In this document: piece after piece, positions 27,900-37,598 of the stretch
How positions within the stretch are numbered: the first letter of the stretch is position 1
How the letters are laid out: the number at the start of each line of letters is the position of its first letter
Assembly: GCF_006335115.1 (NCBI RefSeq)
Contig: NZ_VDMJ01000029.1
Location: 32,882-96,881, forward strand
Length of the DNA: 64,000 nt
Direction of reading: 5' to 3'
Origin: Streptomyces sp. NP160
GTDB taxonomy: Bacteria > Actinomycetota > Actinomycetes > Actinomycetales > Quadrisphaeraceae
Program-made: the position numbers and the translations under genes
The notes under the pieces: model-generated
What the model was told of the DNA's origin: nothing
The model's database searches: none
What the model saw: the letters and a program-made list of their open reading frames with translations, nothing else

Positions 27900-29273
27900 G
27901 TGGCCACCAGGACGACGGGCACCACCACGATCGACCTGCGCGACGGGGTCGCCCCCTCGGCGACCACCTCGGCCGCGGGCACCCCCGCGCCGGACCGGCG
28001 CGCCCCGCGGCCGGCGCCCCGGCGCCCGGCGCTGACGCGGCGCCAGCACGCCGCCGCCTGGGGCGACGCGCTGCTGGGCGGTCCGCTGCCCGGGCGCCTG
28101 GCCCGCTGGGACACGCCGCTGCTCACCTACGGCGTGCTGCAGGGCGCGGTGGTCATGCTCGTGGCCATCGGCCTGGTCATGGTGCTGTCCAGCTCCAGCG
28201 TGGAGTCGATCGCGGACGGCAGGTCGCCGTTCCAGGTGGTCCTCTCGCAGGCGCCGTTCGCGGTGCTCGGGCTGGTGGCGATGCTCGTCGCCGCGCGGCT
28301 GCCGCCGGTCTTCTGGCGCCGGGTGGCGCCCGTGGTCGTCGTCGTCGCGGCCGTGCTGGAGTCGCTCGTGCTGACGCCGCTGGGCGTCGACGTGGGCGGC
28401 AACAGGAACTGGGTGCGCATCGGGTCCGTCCAGGGCCAGCCGTCGGAGCTCGGCAAGGTCGCGCTGGTCCTGTGGTGCGCCGTGGTGCTGGCGAGCAAGC
28501 ACAGGCTGCTGCACCAGCCGCTGCGCTGGGGCCTGCCGCTGGCCCTCGGCGTGGTGCCCGTCATCGGCTTCGTGCTGGCCGGCGGCGACCTCGGCACCTC
28601 GATGGTCATGGCGCTCGTGGTGGCCGGCGCGCTCTTCGCGGCCGGTGTGCCGCTGCGCCACCTGGCGGTCATGGCGCTGGTCGGCCTGGTGGCCGTCGCG
28701 GCCTTCGCCAGCACCGGCAACCGGATCACCCGCATCGAGGCCTTCCTCGGCGGCAACACCGACCGCCTCGGCAGCGGCTACCAGGCCACGAGCGGCCTCT
28801 ACGCCCTCGCCTCGGGCGGCCTGACGGGCCTGGGCCTGGGCGGCAGCCGCCAGAAGTGGAGCTGGCTGCCCGAGGCCCACAACGACTACATCTTCGCCAT
28901 CCTGGGCGAGGAGCTCGGGCTGGTCGGCACGCTCGTCGTCCTCGCGCTGTTCGTGGTCTTCGGCTGGTGCTGCGCGCGGGTGGTGCGCCGCAGCAAGGAC
29001 CTGTTCGCCGCCGTGCTCGTGGCCGGCGTCATGGTGTGGGTGCTCGGCCAGGCCGCCGTCAACATCGCCGTCGTCATCGGGCTCGCCCCGGTGCTCGGCG
29101 TGCCCCTGCCGCTCATCTCGGCGGGTGGCTCGGCGCTGCTGTGCACCCTGCTCGGCGTCGGCCTGGTGCTCTCGTGCGCCCGCCACAGCCCCGGGGCGCA
29201 GGCCGCGCTGAGCGCCCGCCCCGGCCTGGTGCGCCGGTCCCTGGCCGTGGTCTCCCGGGGAGGGCGCCGGTGA
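27900..29273 (+). CDS. ftsW: Septal peptidoglycan glycosyltransferase FtsW
   Basis: A 457-residue SEDS-family polymerase with about 10 membrane helices after a 75-residue cytoplasmic Pro/Arg-rich tail. Family signatures include MVLSSSSVESIADG in the first periplasmic loop, NRNWVRIGSVQGQPSELGK, GGDLGTSMV, YQATSGLYALASGGLTGLGLGGSRQKWSWLPEAHNDYIFAILGEELGL, and GVPLPLISAGGSAL near the end. It polymerises lipid II glycans with FtsI as transpeptidase partner. GTG follows the murD stop by 2 nt; the stop overlaps murG (GTGA). Confidence 0.95.
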   Translation: MATRTTGTTTIDLRDGVAPSATTSAAGTPAPDRRAPRPAPRRPALTRRQHAAAWGDALLGGPLPGRLARWDTPLLTYGVLQGAVVMLVAIGLVMVLSSSSVESIADGRSPFQVVLSQAPFAVLGLVAMLVAARLPPVFWRRVAPVVVVVAAVLESLVLTPLGVDVGGNRNWVRIGSVQGQPSELGKVALVLWCAVVLASKHRLLHQPLRWGLPLALGVVPVIGFVLAGGDLGTSMVMALVVAGALFAAGVPLRHLAVMALVGLVAVAAFASTGNRITRIEAFLGGNTDRLGSGYQATSGLYALASGGLTGLGLGGSRQKWSWLPEAHNDYIFAILGEELGLVGTLVVLALFVVFGWCCARVVRRSKDLFAAVLVAGVMVWVLGQAAVNIAVVIGLAPVLGVPLPLISAGGSALLCTLLGVGLVLSCARHSPGAQAALSARPGLVRRSLAVVSRGGRR

Positions 29274-30463
29274 GCGCCCCCGCGAGCCGGCCGCTGGCGG
29301 TGCTGCTCGCCGGCGGCGGCACCACCGGGCACGTCTCGCCGCTGCTGGCCCTGGCCGACTGCCTCCGCCGCCGCGACCCCGCCACCGGCGTGCTCGTGCT
29401 CGGCACGAACGAGGGCCTCGAGGCCCGGCTGGTGCCCGCGCGCGGCTACGAGCTGGCCGTGGTGCCCCGCGTGCCGCTGCCCCGCAAGCCCTCGACGGCG
29501 CTGCTGCGCCTGCCCGGGCGCCTCCTGAGCGCCGTGCGCGCCGCTGAGCGCGCCGTCGTGCAGGCGGGGGAGGCCGTGGGCGCCCCGCGCGCGGACGTCG
29601 TCGTCGGCGTGGGCGGCTACGTGGCCGTGCCCGCCTACCTCGCGGCGCGCCGGATGGGCGTGCCCGTGGTGGTGCACGAGGCCAACTTCCGCCCGGGGGT
29701 GGCCAACCGCCTCGGCGCGAAGCTCACCCGGCACGTGGCCACGACGTTCCCCGGCACCGACCTGCACGGGCAGGGCGGCACCGGCGAGCTCACGGGGCTG
29801 CCCATGCGCACCGAGGTGACCCGCCTGGACCGGGAGGCCCGGCGGGCGGAGGCCCGTGCGGCGTTCGACCTGCACCCGGACGCCCCCACGCTGCTCGTGA
29901 CCGGCGGGTCGCTGGGCGCCCAGCGGCTCAACACGGCCGTGGTCGAGGGCGCTGCGGAGCTGCTCGCCGCGCCGGCCGGCGGCGGTCCGGCGCCGCAGGT
30001 GCTGCACCTCACGGGCGCCGGGAAGGCGGTGGCGCCCTCCGGGCTGCCGGACGGCGCCGTCTACCGGGTGCTGGAGTACACCGACCGCATGGACCTGGCC
30101 TACGCCGCTGCTGACCTGGTGCTCTGCCGCGCCGGCGCGGGCACGGTCTGCGAGACCACGGCCGTGGGGCTGCCCGCCGTGTACGTGCCGCTGCCCGTCG
30201 GCAACGGCGAGCAGCGCCTCAACGCGGCGGGAGCGGTGGCCGCCGGGTCCGCCCTGCTGGTCGACGACGCCGACGTCACCGCCGACTGGGTCCGCGGTCC
30301 GCTGCGCGACCTGCTCACCGACGCCGACGGCGCGGGCCGCCTGGCGGCGATGGCGGCGGCCGCCGGCTCGTCGTCGGTGGCGGCAGGGGCCCGCGACGGC
30401 GACGAGCGCCTCGCCGACCTCGTCGAGCGCGCCGCCGGGCGGCGCACGGAGGAGGCGCGGTGA
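29270..30463 (+). CDS. murG: Lipid II-forming GlcNAc transferase MurG
   Basis: A 397-residue GT28/GT-B enzyme that adds GlcNAc to lipid I on the inner membrane face. N-terminal motif LLAGGGTTGHVSPLLALAD; G-loop GVGGYVAVPAYLAARRMGVPVVVHEAN; C-terminal GGSLGAQRLN and the donor-binding CRAGAGTVCETTAVGLPAVYVPLP...EQRLNA. GTGA overlaps on both sides. Confidence 0.95.
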   Translation: MSAPASRPLAVLLAGGGTTGHVSPLLALADCLRRRDPATGVLVLGTNEGLEARLVPARGYELAVVPRVPLPRKPSTALLRLPGRLLSAVRAAERAVVQAGEAVGAPRADVVVGVGGYVAVPAYLAARRMGVPVVVHEANFRPGVANRLGAKLTRHVATTFPGTDLHGQGGTGELTGLPMRTEVTRLDREARRAEARAAFDLHPDAPTLLVTGGSLGAQRLNTAVVEGAAELLAAPAGGGPAPQVLHLTGAGKAVAPSGLPDGAVYRVLEYTDRMDLAYAAADLVLCRAGAGTVCETTAVGLPAVYVPLPVGNGEQRLNAAGAVAAGSALLVDDADVTADWVRGPLRDLLTDADGAGRLAAMAAAAGSSSVAAGARDGDERLADLVERAAGRRTEEAR

Positions 30464-31950
30464 GCGCGCGCTTCGACCTCGCCGCGCCGGTGCCGCCGCT
30501 GTCCGAGCTGGGCGCGGTGCACTTCATCGGCGTCGGGGGAGTGGGGGTCTCCGGGGTCGCGCGGATCATGCTCGAGCGCGGCGTGGCGGTCTCCGGCAGC
30601 GACGCGAAGGACCTCCCGGTCATGGATGCGCTGCGCGCCCTCGGTGGCCGGGTGGCCGCCGGGTTCGACCCGGAGCGCCTCCACGGGGCCGACACGGTGG
30701 TGGCCGGCTCGGCCATCCGCGAGGACAACCCCGAGCTGGCCGCCGCCCGCGCCGCCGGGCAGCGCGTGCTGCACCGCTCCCAGGGCCTGGCGGCGCTCAT
30801 GGCGGGGCTGCGCGGGGTGGCCGTGGCGGGCACCAACGGCAAGACCACCACCACCGCCATGCTCGTGGCGACCCTCGCCCACGCCGGCGCCGACCCGTCC
30901 TTCGCCGTGGGCGGTGAGCTGGTCGGGGTGGGCACCAACGCCCGCCACGGGTCGGGCGACGTCTTCGTGGCCGAGGCCGACGAGTCCGACTCGAGCTTCC
31001 TCGTGTACGCCCCCGAGGTCTCCGTGGTCACCAACGTCCAGCCCGACCACCTCGACCACCACGGCGACTACGCCGGCGTGCAGGCCGCCTTCGCCGCCTT
31101 CGCCGCCCGCATCCGGCCCGGTGGGGTGCTCGTGGCCTGCGCCGACGACCCCGGCTCCGCGGGGCTGGCCGCCGCCTTCCAGGCCCGTGAGGACGACGGC
31201 GGCGCCGGTGGCGGCCGGCGCGTGGTGACCTTCGGCGGGGCGCCCGAGGCCGACGTGCGCGTCAGCGCCGCCGACGCCTCCGGCGGGCGGATCGCCGTCG
31301 ACCTCACCGCCGCCCCGGGGGCTGCCGGCCCGCACGCCCCCGACGGCTGGAGCGGCCGCGTGCAGCTGACCGTGCCCGGCTGGCACAACGCCCTCGACGC
31401 GGCCGCCGCGTGGGCCGCCGCCGTGGCGCTGGGCACCGACCCTGCCACCGCCCGCGACGGCCTGGAGTCCTTCGCGGGCACCCGGCGCCGCTTCGAGCCG
31501 CGCGGCGAGGCCGGCGGCGTGCGCGTCTACGACGACTACGCGCACAACCCCGCCAAGGTGGCCGCAGCCGTGGCCACCGGCCGGCAGGTGGCCGGTGACG
31601 GGCGCCTCGTCGTGGCCTTCCAGCCGCACCTGTACTCGCGCACCCGGGACTTCGCCGCCGAGTTCGGCGCGGCGCTGTCCGGGGCCGACGAGGTGGTGGT
31701 CATGGACGTCTACGCGGCCCGCGAGGACCCGCTGCCGGGCGTGACCGGGGCGCTCGTGGCCGAGCGCGTGACCGCGCCGGCGCGCGTGTCCTTCGAGCCC
31801 GACCGGGCCGCGGCGGCGCCGGCGCTGCTGGAGCGAGCCCGCCCCGGCGACCTCGTGCTGACCGTGGGCGCCGGCGACGTCACCGCCGTCGCGGCGGAGG
31901 TGCTGTCCCTGCTCGAGGCCGGCGCCGGCGCGGACGGGACCGGCGCGTGA
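30460..31950 (+). CDS. murC: UDP-MurNAc:L-Ala ligase MurC
   Basis: A 496-residue first Mur ligase. N-terminal UDP-binding loop HFIGVGGVGVSGVARIML, SGSDAKDLPVMDAL, ATP loop [61 protein letters not shown] and FQPHLYSRTRDF. Overlaps are GTGA with murG and with ftsQ. Confidence 0.95.
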   Translation: MSARFDLAAPVPPLSELGAVHFIGVGGVGVSGVARIMLERGVAVSGSDAKDLPVMDALRALGGRVAAGFDPERLHGADTVVAGSAIREDNPELAAARAAGQRVLHRSQGLAALMAGLRGVAVAGTNGKTTTTAMLVATLAHAGADPSFAVGGELVGVGTNARHGSGDVFVAEADESDSSFLVYAPEVSVVTNVQPDHLDHHGDYAGVQAAFAAFAARIRPGGVLVACADDPGSAGLAAAFQAREDDGGAGGGRRVVTFGGAPEADVRVSAADASGGRIAVDLTAAPGAAGPHAPDGWSGRVQLTVPGWHNALDAAAAWAAAVALGTDPATARDGLESFAGTRRRFEPRGEAGGVRVYDDYAHNPAKVAAAVATGRQVAGDGRLVVAFQPHLYSRTRDFAAEFGAALSGADEVVVMDVYAAREDPLPGVTGALVAERVTAPARVSFEPDRAAAAPALLERARPGDLVLTVGAGDVTAVAAEVLSLLEAGAGADGTGA

Positions 31951-32921
31951 GCCCCGCCGGTCGCCGCCCACCGGCCCCGGTGCGCCGGCCGGCACCGCCG
32001 CGCCCGCAGCGCGACCCCGACCCGCAGGTGCGCCTGCCCGAGACCGGCCCCGCCACGGGGCCCGGCGCCGACCGCCCCGCCCCTCGGCCCGAGCCCCACC
32101 ACGAGCCCCGGTTCCCCGCGGGGGCGCAGCCCCCGCCCGGCGGGCCGCGCCTCGACCAGCAGCCCGCGCGCCCCCCGGTGCGCGGTGGCCGCGCCGGAAG
32201 GCCCGCTCGGGCCGCCGGCGCCGAGCGCGACCCGGCGGCCCGCCGCCGGCTCCTGTGGCGCGCGCTCGCGGTGGCGGCGCTCGTCGTCGTCCTCGTCGGC
32301 CTGGTGGTGTGGGCGCTGCTCTTCAGCTCGCTCACGGCCCTGCGCACCGTGGTCGTCACCGGCGCCGAGCGCACCGGGGCGCCGGCGGTGCAGCAGGCCG
32401 CCGCAGACCAGCTGGGCCGGCCGCTCCTGCGCGTCGACACCGGCGCGGTCACCGAGCGGGTGGAGCAGCTGCCGTGGGTGGCCTCCGTCCAGGTGCACCG
32501 CGACCCCGCCCACCGCCTGCGGGTCGTCGTGGTGGAGAAGACGCCCGTGGCGGCCGTCCCCGCCCCGGGCGGCGCTGCCGGCGTCGTCCTCATCGACGGC
32601 GACGGCGCCACCATCACCACCGCCGACGCCGCCCCCGAGGGCGTGCCGCTGGTCCAGGTGGACCCCGGCCGCGGCGACGCGGTGCGCGCCGCCTCCGCGG
32701 TGGCCCTGGCGCTGCCGGCGGCGCTGCGCGAGCAGGTCTCCGCCGTGACCGCCACCGGCCCCGACGACGTGCGCCTGGCGCTGCGCAGCGGCCAGTCGGT
32801 CGTGTGGGGGGCCCCCGGGGACGACGCGCTCAAGGCGCGCGTGGCGGAGCAGCTGCTGCCCCGGGAGGGCGTCGGCCGGGTGGACGTCAGCGCCCCGCTG
32901 GCCCCGGCGACCGCCCCCTGA
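31947..32921 (+). CDS. ftsQ: Cell division protein FtsQ
   Basis: A 324-residue bitopic division protein. An approximately 105-residue cytoplasmic tail very rich in Pro/Arg leads to one membrane helix (ALAVAALVVVLVGLVVWALLF). A POTRA domain follows (LRTVVVTGAERTGAPAVQQAAADQLGRPLLRVDTGAVTERVEQLPWVASVQVHRDPAHRLRV, quoted here only as its course from about residue 131 to 192), then the FtsQ beta domain. With FtsL/FtsB it links the Z-ring to FtsWI. It is the last gene of the coupled chain; a 462-bp gap separates it from ftsZ. Confidence 0.9.
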   Translation: MSPAGRRPPAPVRRPAPPRPQRDPDPQVRLPETGPATGPGADRPAPRPEPHHEPRFPAGAQPPPGGPRLDQQPARPPVRGGRAGRPARAAGAERDPAARRRLLWRALAVAALVVVLVGLVVWALLFSSLTALRTVVVTGAERTGAPAVQQAAADQLGRPLLRVDTGAVTERVEQLPWVASVQVHRDPAHRLRVVVVEKTPVAAVPAPGGAAGVVLIDGDGATITTADAAPEGVPLVQVDPGRGDAVRAASAVALALPAALREQVSAVTATGPDDVRLALRSGQSVVWGAPGDDALKARVAEQLLPREGVGRVDVSAPLAPATAP

Positions 32922-32954
32922 CGCCGGGGCGCCACGGGTGCCGGTCGAGATGTC

Positions 32955-33042
32955 CCCGTGATCTGCCCGTGATCTGGCGGACAGTGCGTGCGGGATTCTC
33001 GAGGACGTCTTCCCGACTTCCGCGAGGGGTCGTGGAAGTCGG
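32955..33042. repeat. 11-bp direct repeat and hairpin in the ftsQ-ftsZ gap
   Basis: CCCGTGATCTG is repeated in tandem (32955-32965, 32966-32976). Further on, CCGACTTCC (33013-33021) pairs with GGAAGTCGG (33034-33042) around a 12-nt loop. The GTGATC and GAAGTCGG words recall the dispersed repeats at 9.2 and 60-64 kb. It probably acts as the terminator after ftsQ. Confidence 0.5.
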
Positions 33043-33222
33043 CTGCTGCGGCTGCGGCGGTGCCCCCTGTGAGGGGCTCCCAGGGTGCGCCTCTACGCTC
33101 CTGATCGCCCGAACGGGCGGTCCACCGCCGCGTGGGTCGTGCTCGCCGTAGCGCTCTGTCAGCGGTTGTGAGCACAGCGCTGCGATGGCAGAGCCGCTGT
33201 TCAGCAGTGGCGGCGTGGGGAG

Positions 33223-33300
33223 TTGTGGGTTTCGGCGTCCGGCCCCTAGCCTGCAAACAACACCGTTGTGACATAACGTTCAACCTCCACGTGAGGTTGA
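33223..33300 (+). promoter_or_regulatory. ftsZ promoter region with leader palindrome
   Basis: A TTGTGG (33223-33228) / TAGCCT (33247-33252) pair with an 18-bp spacer is followed by a locally AT-rich stretch with another -10-like TAACGT (33274-33279). The inverted repeat TCAACCTC / GAGGTTGA (33280-33287, 33293-33300, 5-nt centre) sits about 85-100 nt before GTG 33384. The rest of the gap holds no gene. Confidence 0.6.
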
Positions 33301-33383
33301 GACTTCACCGGGGCCTGAGGGGGCCCCGGGAGCAGCAGATCCGGGGTCGGCAGGCCCGAAGCGATCGGGGAGAGCAGGGGACC

Positions 33384-34952
33384 GTGGCGGCACCGCAGAA
33401 CTACTTGGCGGTCATCAAGGTGGTGGGCGTTGGCGGGGGCGGCGTGAACGCCGTGAACCGCATGATCGAGGTCGGCCTCAAGGGGGTCGAGTTCATCGCC
33501 GTCAACACCGACGCGCAGGCGCTGCTGATGAGCGACGCCGACGTCAAGCTCGACGTCGGCCGCGAGCTCACGCGGGGCCTGGGCGCCGGAGCCGACCCCG
33601 AGGTCGGCCGCAAGGCGGCCGAGGACCACGCCGAGGAGATCGAGGAGGTCCTGCGCGGGGCCGACATGGTCTTCGTCACCGCCGGTGAGGGCGGCGGCAC
33701 CGGCACCGGCGGCGCGCCCGTCGTGGCCCGCATGGCCCGTGCGCTCGGCGCGCTGACCATCGGCGTCGTCACCCGGCCGTTCACCTTTGAGGGACGCCGC
33801 CGCGCCACGAGCGCGGAGTCGGGCATCGCCGAGCTGCGCGACCAGGTCGACACGCTCATCGTCATCCCCAACGACCGGCTGCTGTCCATCAGCGACCGCG
33901 GCGTCAGCGTCCTGGACGCCTTCAAGTCGGCGGACCAGGTGCTGCTGTCCGGTGTGCAGGGCATCACCGACCTCATCACCACCCCCGGTCTGATCAACCT
34001 CGACTTCGCCGACGTGAAGTCCGTCATGAGCAACGCGGGCTCCGCGCTCATGGGCATCGGCTCCTCCCGCGGCGACAACCGCGCGGTGGAGGCCGCTGAG
34101 CTGGCGATCTCCTCGCCGCTGCTCGAGGCCAGCATCGACGGCGCGCACGGCGTGCTGCTGTCCATCCAGGGCGGCTCCGACCTCGGCCTGTTCGAGATCA
34201 ACGAGGCCGCGCGGATGGTGCAGGAGGCCGCGCACCCCGAGGCCAACATCATCTTCGGCGCCGTCATCGACGACGCCCTGGGCGACGAGGTGCGGGTCAC
34301 CGTCATCGCCGCCGGCTTCGACGGCGGCGTGCCGCAGGCCCGCCGCGACGAGCGCCGCGCCGAGCCCGCCCCCGCGGCCGTCTCGCTGCCCCGCACCCCG
34401 GCCGTGCCGACCGGTGGCGCCCCCGGCCGCCCGGCCCACAGCGGCTTCGGCGCCGGCCCGGCGGGCCCGTCCGCGCCGCGGACCGGCCAGCAGCCGGCCG
34501 TGGCGGCCCCCGCGCGCGCCGCGGGTCCCCGCACCGGCCAGACCCCGGCCGTGCCGGCCGACCGCCCGAGCTGGCAGGCGCCGGCCCGTGCGGCCGCGCC
34601 CTCGCCCTACGGCGAGGCGGCTCCCGCCCGCCAGCAGCCGGCGCCCCAGGCCGACCTGCGCGACGACCGGCACGACTCCCGTGCCGACCGGGACGGCTAC
34701 GGCGAGCAGTACGACTCCGGCTACAGCGACTGGCGCAGCCCGCAGGGCACGCCCAGCGCCCTGGACGACGGACCGGGCGCCGAGCCCGCCCCGGCGCCCG
34801 CGTACGCGGCGAACCAGCTGCCGGGCCAGTACGACGGCGGGCACGGCGGCGTCCACACCGGCAGCCACGCCGCCGTGGAGCGCGAGCCCGCCCGCGCCCG
34901 CTACGGCCGCGCCGAGCCGGAGGACCTCGACGTCCCCGACTTCCTGAAGTAG
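33384..34952 (+). CDS. ftsZ: Cell division tubulin homologue FtsZ
   Basis: A 522-residue Z-ring GTPase. The N-terminal GTP-binding domain begins [21 protein letters not shown]; the tubulin signature GGGTGTG is at residues 103-109; synergy-loop residues lie in [11 protein letters not shown]. The core ends near residue 315. A disordered linker of about 195 residues rich in Pro/Ala/Gln/Arg follows, longer than average, and then the conserved C-terminal peptide DLDVPDFLK, which binds partners such as SepF. GTG 33384 has GGGGA 8 nt upstream. Monocistronic by the promoter before and hairpin after it. Confidence 0.97.
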   Translation: MAAPQNYLAVIKVVGVGGGGVNAVNRMIEVGLKGVEFIAVNTDAQALLMSDADVKLDVGRELTRGLGAGADPEVGRKAAEDHAEEIEEVLRGADMVFVTAGEGGGTGTGGAPVVARMARALGALTIGVVTRPFTFEGRRRATSAESGIAELRDQVDTLIVIPNDRLLSISDRGVSVLDAFKSADQVLLSGVQGITDLITTPGLINLDFADVKSVMSNAGSALMGIGSSRGDNRAVEAAELAISSPLLEASIDGAHGVLLSIQGGSDLGLFEINEAARMVQEAAHPEANIIFGAVIDDALGDEVRVTVIAAGFDGGVPQARRDERRAEPAPAAVSLPRTPAVPTGGAPGRPAHSGFGAGPAGPSAPRTGQQPAVAAPARAAGPRTGQTPAVPADRPSWQAPARAAAPSPYGEAAPARQQPAPQADLRDDRHDSRADRDGYGEQYDSGYSDWRSPQGTPSALDDGPGAEPAPAPAYAANQLPGQYDGGHGGVHTGSHAAVEREPARARYGRAEPEDLDVPDFLK

Positions 34953-34977
34953 CGCTCCCGGCGCTCCGGCGCCGACC

Positions 34978-35001
34978 GGGTCCGCCCCGCGCGGCGGACC
35001 C
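34978..35001 (+). terminator. Hairpin after ftsZ
   Basis: GGGTCCGCC (34978-34986) pairs perfectly with GGCGGACCC (34993-35001) around CCGCGC, 25 nt after the ftsZ stop. Confidence 0.65.
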
Positions 35002-35027
35002 GCCTGGAGGTCGGGCAGGCTCGTCCC

Positions 35028-35795
35028 ATGGCGAGCCCGCCCGACCTCTTCGCGTCCCACCCCTCGCCCGAGCCCGCCCCCGCGAGCGGCGCCTCCGTGA
35101 CGACGTGGCGGCGCGACCTGCCCGGAGGGTCCTCCTGGGCGCTGTCGGGCGGCGCGGACCTGGCCGACCACACCGGTGGCGACGTGCGCGCCGCGCGCGC
35201 GGCCCGCGCGTCGCTGGCCGCCGACGTCGGCGTCCTCCCCGACCGGCTGCTCGTGGCGCGGCAGGTGCACGGCGCCACCGCCGTCCTGGCTCGCGGCCCG
35301 TGGGACGGACCGCCCCCGGAGGCGGACGCGCTGGTCACCGACGTCCCGGGGCTGGCGCTGGCGGTGCTCGTGGCCGACTGCGTGCCCGTGCTGCTGGCCG
35401 ACCCGGCCGCCGGCGTCGTGGCGGTGGCGCACGCGGGGCGCCGCGGCATGGACGCCGGCGTGGTCGGCGCCGCCGTGGCGCTGATGGCCGAGGTGGGCGC
35501 CGAGCCCTCGCGCACCCGCGCGGCGCTGGGGCCGTCGGTGTGCGGCCGGTGCTACGAGGTGCCCGCGGCGATGCGCGCGGAGGTGGCCGGCCGCCACCCC
35601 GTCGCGGCCACGTGTACCTGGACGGGGACGCCGGCGCTCGACGTGGCGGCCGGCGTGCTGGAGCAGCTGGCCGACCTGGGCGTGGCGGCCGAGCAGCTGC
35701 CGGGCTGCACCGTGGAGGACGAGGCGCTGGGGTCGGTGCGCCGCTCGGGCCCGGGCGCTCCGCGCTGGGCGGGGCTGGCGTGGAGGCGGGGGTGA
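35028..35795 (+). CDS. pgeF: Peptidoglycan editing factor PgeF (multicopper-oxidase-fold)
   Basis: A 255-residue protein of the YfiH/YlmD family. Signature residues are in VARQVHGATAVL, DALVTDVPGLALAVLVADCVPVLLAD (Cys), VAVAHAGRRGMDAGVV (His) and ALGPSVCGRCYEVP. The family hydrolyses or edits aberrant muropeptide precursors and can act as a purine nucleoside enzyme. ATG 35028 lies 6 nt after CAGGCT (35016-35021), suggesting a leaderless start; no ribosome site is seen. GTGA overlap with yggS. Confidence 0.88.
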   Translation: MASPPDLFASHPSPEPAPASGASVTTWRRDLPGGSSWALSGGADLADHTGGDVRAARAARASLAADVGVLPDRLLVARQVHGATAVLARGPWDGPPPEADALVTDVPGLALAVLVADCVPVLLADPAAGVVAVAHAGRRGMDAGVVGAAVALMAEVGAEPSRTRAALGPSVCGRCYEVPAAMRAEVAGRHPVAATCTWTGTPALDVAAGVLEQLADLGVAAEQLPGCTVEDEALGSVRRSGPGAPRWAGLAWRRG

Positions 35796-36529
35796 GCGCG
35801 GTGGACAGGGCGCAGGAGCTGGCGCAGAACCTGGCGGCGGTGCGTCGCCGCGTCGCCGACGCCGAGTCCGCTGCCGGCCGGGCCGACGGGTCCGTGCAGC
35901 TGGTGGTGGTGACCAAGACCTTCCCCGCGCAGGACGTGCGGCTGCTGGCCGGCTGCGGCGCCACCGACGTGGGGGAGAGCCGGGAGCCGGAGGCCGGGCA
36001 GAAGGCGCGCGCCTGCGCGGACCTGGGGCTGCGCTGGCACCAGGTGGGGCAGGTGCAGACCAAGAAGGCCGCCGCGGTGGCCGCCTGGGCCGACGTCGTG
36101 CACTCCGTGGACCGGGAGCGCCTCGTCGCGGCGCTGGAGCGGGGGCACCGCCGGGCGCTGGACGAGGGGGAGCGCCCGCACGGGCACGTCCTGGACGTCC
36201 TCGTGCAGGTGGACCTCGCCGACGACGACGAGCGCGACCCCGGCCGCGGGGGCGCCGCGCCGCGCGACGTGGACGAGCTGGCCGCCGCGGTGGCAGCGGC
36301 CGAGGGGCTGCGGCTGGCGGGCGTGATGGCGGTGGCGCCGGCCGGGGTCGACCCCCGCGGTCCCTTCGAGCGGCTCGCGCAGGTGGCGGCCGCGGTGCGC
36401 GCGGCGCACCCCGGCGCCACGGCCGTCTCGGCCGGCATGAGCGGTGACCTGGAGGCCGCCGTGGCCGCCGGCGCGACACACGTGCGTGTCGGCCGCGCCG
36501 TGCTGGGCGCGCGGCCCGCCATCGTGTAA
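35792..36529 (+). CDS. yggS: PLP-homeostasis protein YggS (YlmE/PLPBP)
   Basis: A 245-residue alanine-racemase-fold protein that binds pyridoxal phosphate and keeps its pool balanced. The cofactor Lys is in LVVVTKTFPAQDV; WHQVGQVQTKKA corresponds to the family HFIGxLQxNK motif; the end shows SAGMSGDLEAAVAAGATHVRVGRAVLGAR. An acidic insert (ADDDERDPGRGG) is present in the middle. Coupled to pgeF by GTGA. This is the ylmE position of Gram-positive division clusters. Confidence 0.9.
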   Translation: MSAVDRAQELAQNLAAVRRRVADAESAAGRADGSVQLVVVTKTFPAQDVRLLAGCGATDVGESREPEAGQKARACADLGLRWHQVGQVQTKKAAAVAAWADVVHSVDRERLVAALERGHRRALDEGERPHGHVLDVLVQVDLADDDERDPGRGGAAPRDVDELAAAVAAAEGLRLAGVMAVAPAGVDPRGPFERLAQVAAAVRAAHPGATAVSAGMSGDLEAAVAAGATHVRVGRAVLGARPAIV

Positions 36530-36645
36530 CTTCTGTGACTAGCGAGACAAGAGAGGCTCAAGAGCCCTAAGGGGCTGGCGGGTCACGAGGGTGTCGCGCC
36601 GGACGCCGGGGCGGGCGGACGGAGCACGGACAGGAGGAGCGGGTC

Positions 36646-37128
36646 ATGGCTGGAGCGCTGCACAAGTCGATGGTGTGGATGGGGCTGCGCGAGGACGACC
36701 CGCGCTACGCCGAGCCGCGCGACCTCGACGTCGACGCCTGGGACGAGGGGGAGGACGACGACGTGGCCGTGGACGAGTCCGAGTACCGGGCCGAGGTGAC
36801 GCCGATCACGCGCGACCGCTCGGTGGCCCGCTTCACCCCCGCGCCCGCCGCGGACCTGCGCCGCATCACCACGATCCACCCCCGCACCTACAACGAGGCC
36901 AAGGCCATCGGTGAGTGCTTCCGCGGCGGAGTGCCGGTCATCATGAACCTGACGGACATGTCCGACGCCGACGCCAAGCGCCTCGTCGACTTCTCCGCCG
37001 GGCTGGTCTTCGGCCTGCACGGCAACATCGAGCGCGTCACCAACAAGGTCTTCCTGCTCTCCCCGGCGCACGTCGAGGTCACCGGTGAGCCGGTCGGCCA
37101 GGTCAAGGCGGTCTTCAACCAGTCCTGA
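36646..37128 (+). CDS. sepF: Cell division protein SepF
   Basis: A 160-residue FtsZ membrane anchor and bundler. The N-terminal amphipathic helix ([13 protein letters not shown]) is the membrane-binding part. An acidic linker (about residues 20-60) leads to the SepF core ([55 protein letters not shown]). Actinobacteria lack FtsA, and SepF is expected to replace it. ATG 36646 follows AGGAGCGGG. A 116-bp gap upstream contains a small AGCCC/GGGCT hairpin. Confidence 0.94.
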   Translation: MAGALHKSMVWMGLREDDPRYAEPRDLDVDAWDEGEDDDVAVDESEYRAEVTPITRDRSVARFTPAPAADLRRITTIHPRTYNEAKAIGECFRGGVPVIMNLTDMSDADAKRLVDFSAGLVFGLHGNIERVTNKVFLLSPAHVEVTGEPVGQVKAVFNQS

Positions 37129-37180
37129 CCTGCCGGTCCACCGGCGGTGGCGGGCGAGGCGCCCCTCATCCGCCCGCCAC

Positions 37181-37210
37181 GAGGGGGCACCGCTGCCGCG
37201 GTGCCCCCTC
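37181..37210 (+). terminator. 13-bp perfect hairpin after sepF
   Basis: GAGGGGGCACCGC (37181-37193) pairs perfectly with GCGGTGCCCCCTC (37198-37210) around TGCC. It lies 52 nt after the sepF stop and 88 nt before yggT. Confidence 0.8.
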
Positions 37211-37298
37211 TTCGGCGTCCTCGGGGAGGCACCGCGGGTCTGCGGCGTGTCACGGGCGCTCGCGCTCGGCAGCGCCGCGCGTCGGGGATGATGGTGCG

Positions 37299-37598
37299 GT
37301 GAGCCTGATCTTCCAGCTGCTGTACCTCGTCGTGCTGGTCTTCTTCATCCTGCTGATCGGCCGGCTGGTGCTGGAGTGGGTGCAGGTCTTCTCCCGCGAC
37401 TGGCGACCGCGCGGCGCGGTGCTGGTGATCGCCGAGACGGTCTACACCGTCACCGACCCGCCGCTGCGCGGCCTGCGGCGCGTCATCAAGCCGATCCGGC
37501 TGGGCAGCATCCAGCTGGACCTGGCCTTCATCATCCTGGCGCTGGGCTGCTCGCTGCTCATGAACGTGCTGCAGGGAGCCGCGCGCTCGGTGGCCTGA
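37299..37598 (+). CDS. yggT: YggT family membrane protein
   Basis: A 99-residue protein with two membrane segments (residues 3-24 and 72-92) and the YggT motif VYTVTDPPLRGLRRVIKPIRLGSIQLDLAF. It is the ylmG position. The family is linked to osmotic tolerance and to division or envelope assembly; the exact role is unknown. GTG 37299 has GATGAT exactly 6 nt upstream, consistent with leaderless initiation. Confidence 0.88.
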   Translation: MSLIFQLLYLVVLVFFILLIGRLVLEWVQVFSRDWRPRGAVLVIAETVYTVTDPPLRGLRRVIKPIRLGSIQLDLAFIILALGCSLLMNVLQGAARSVA

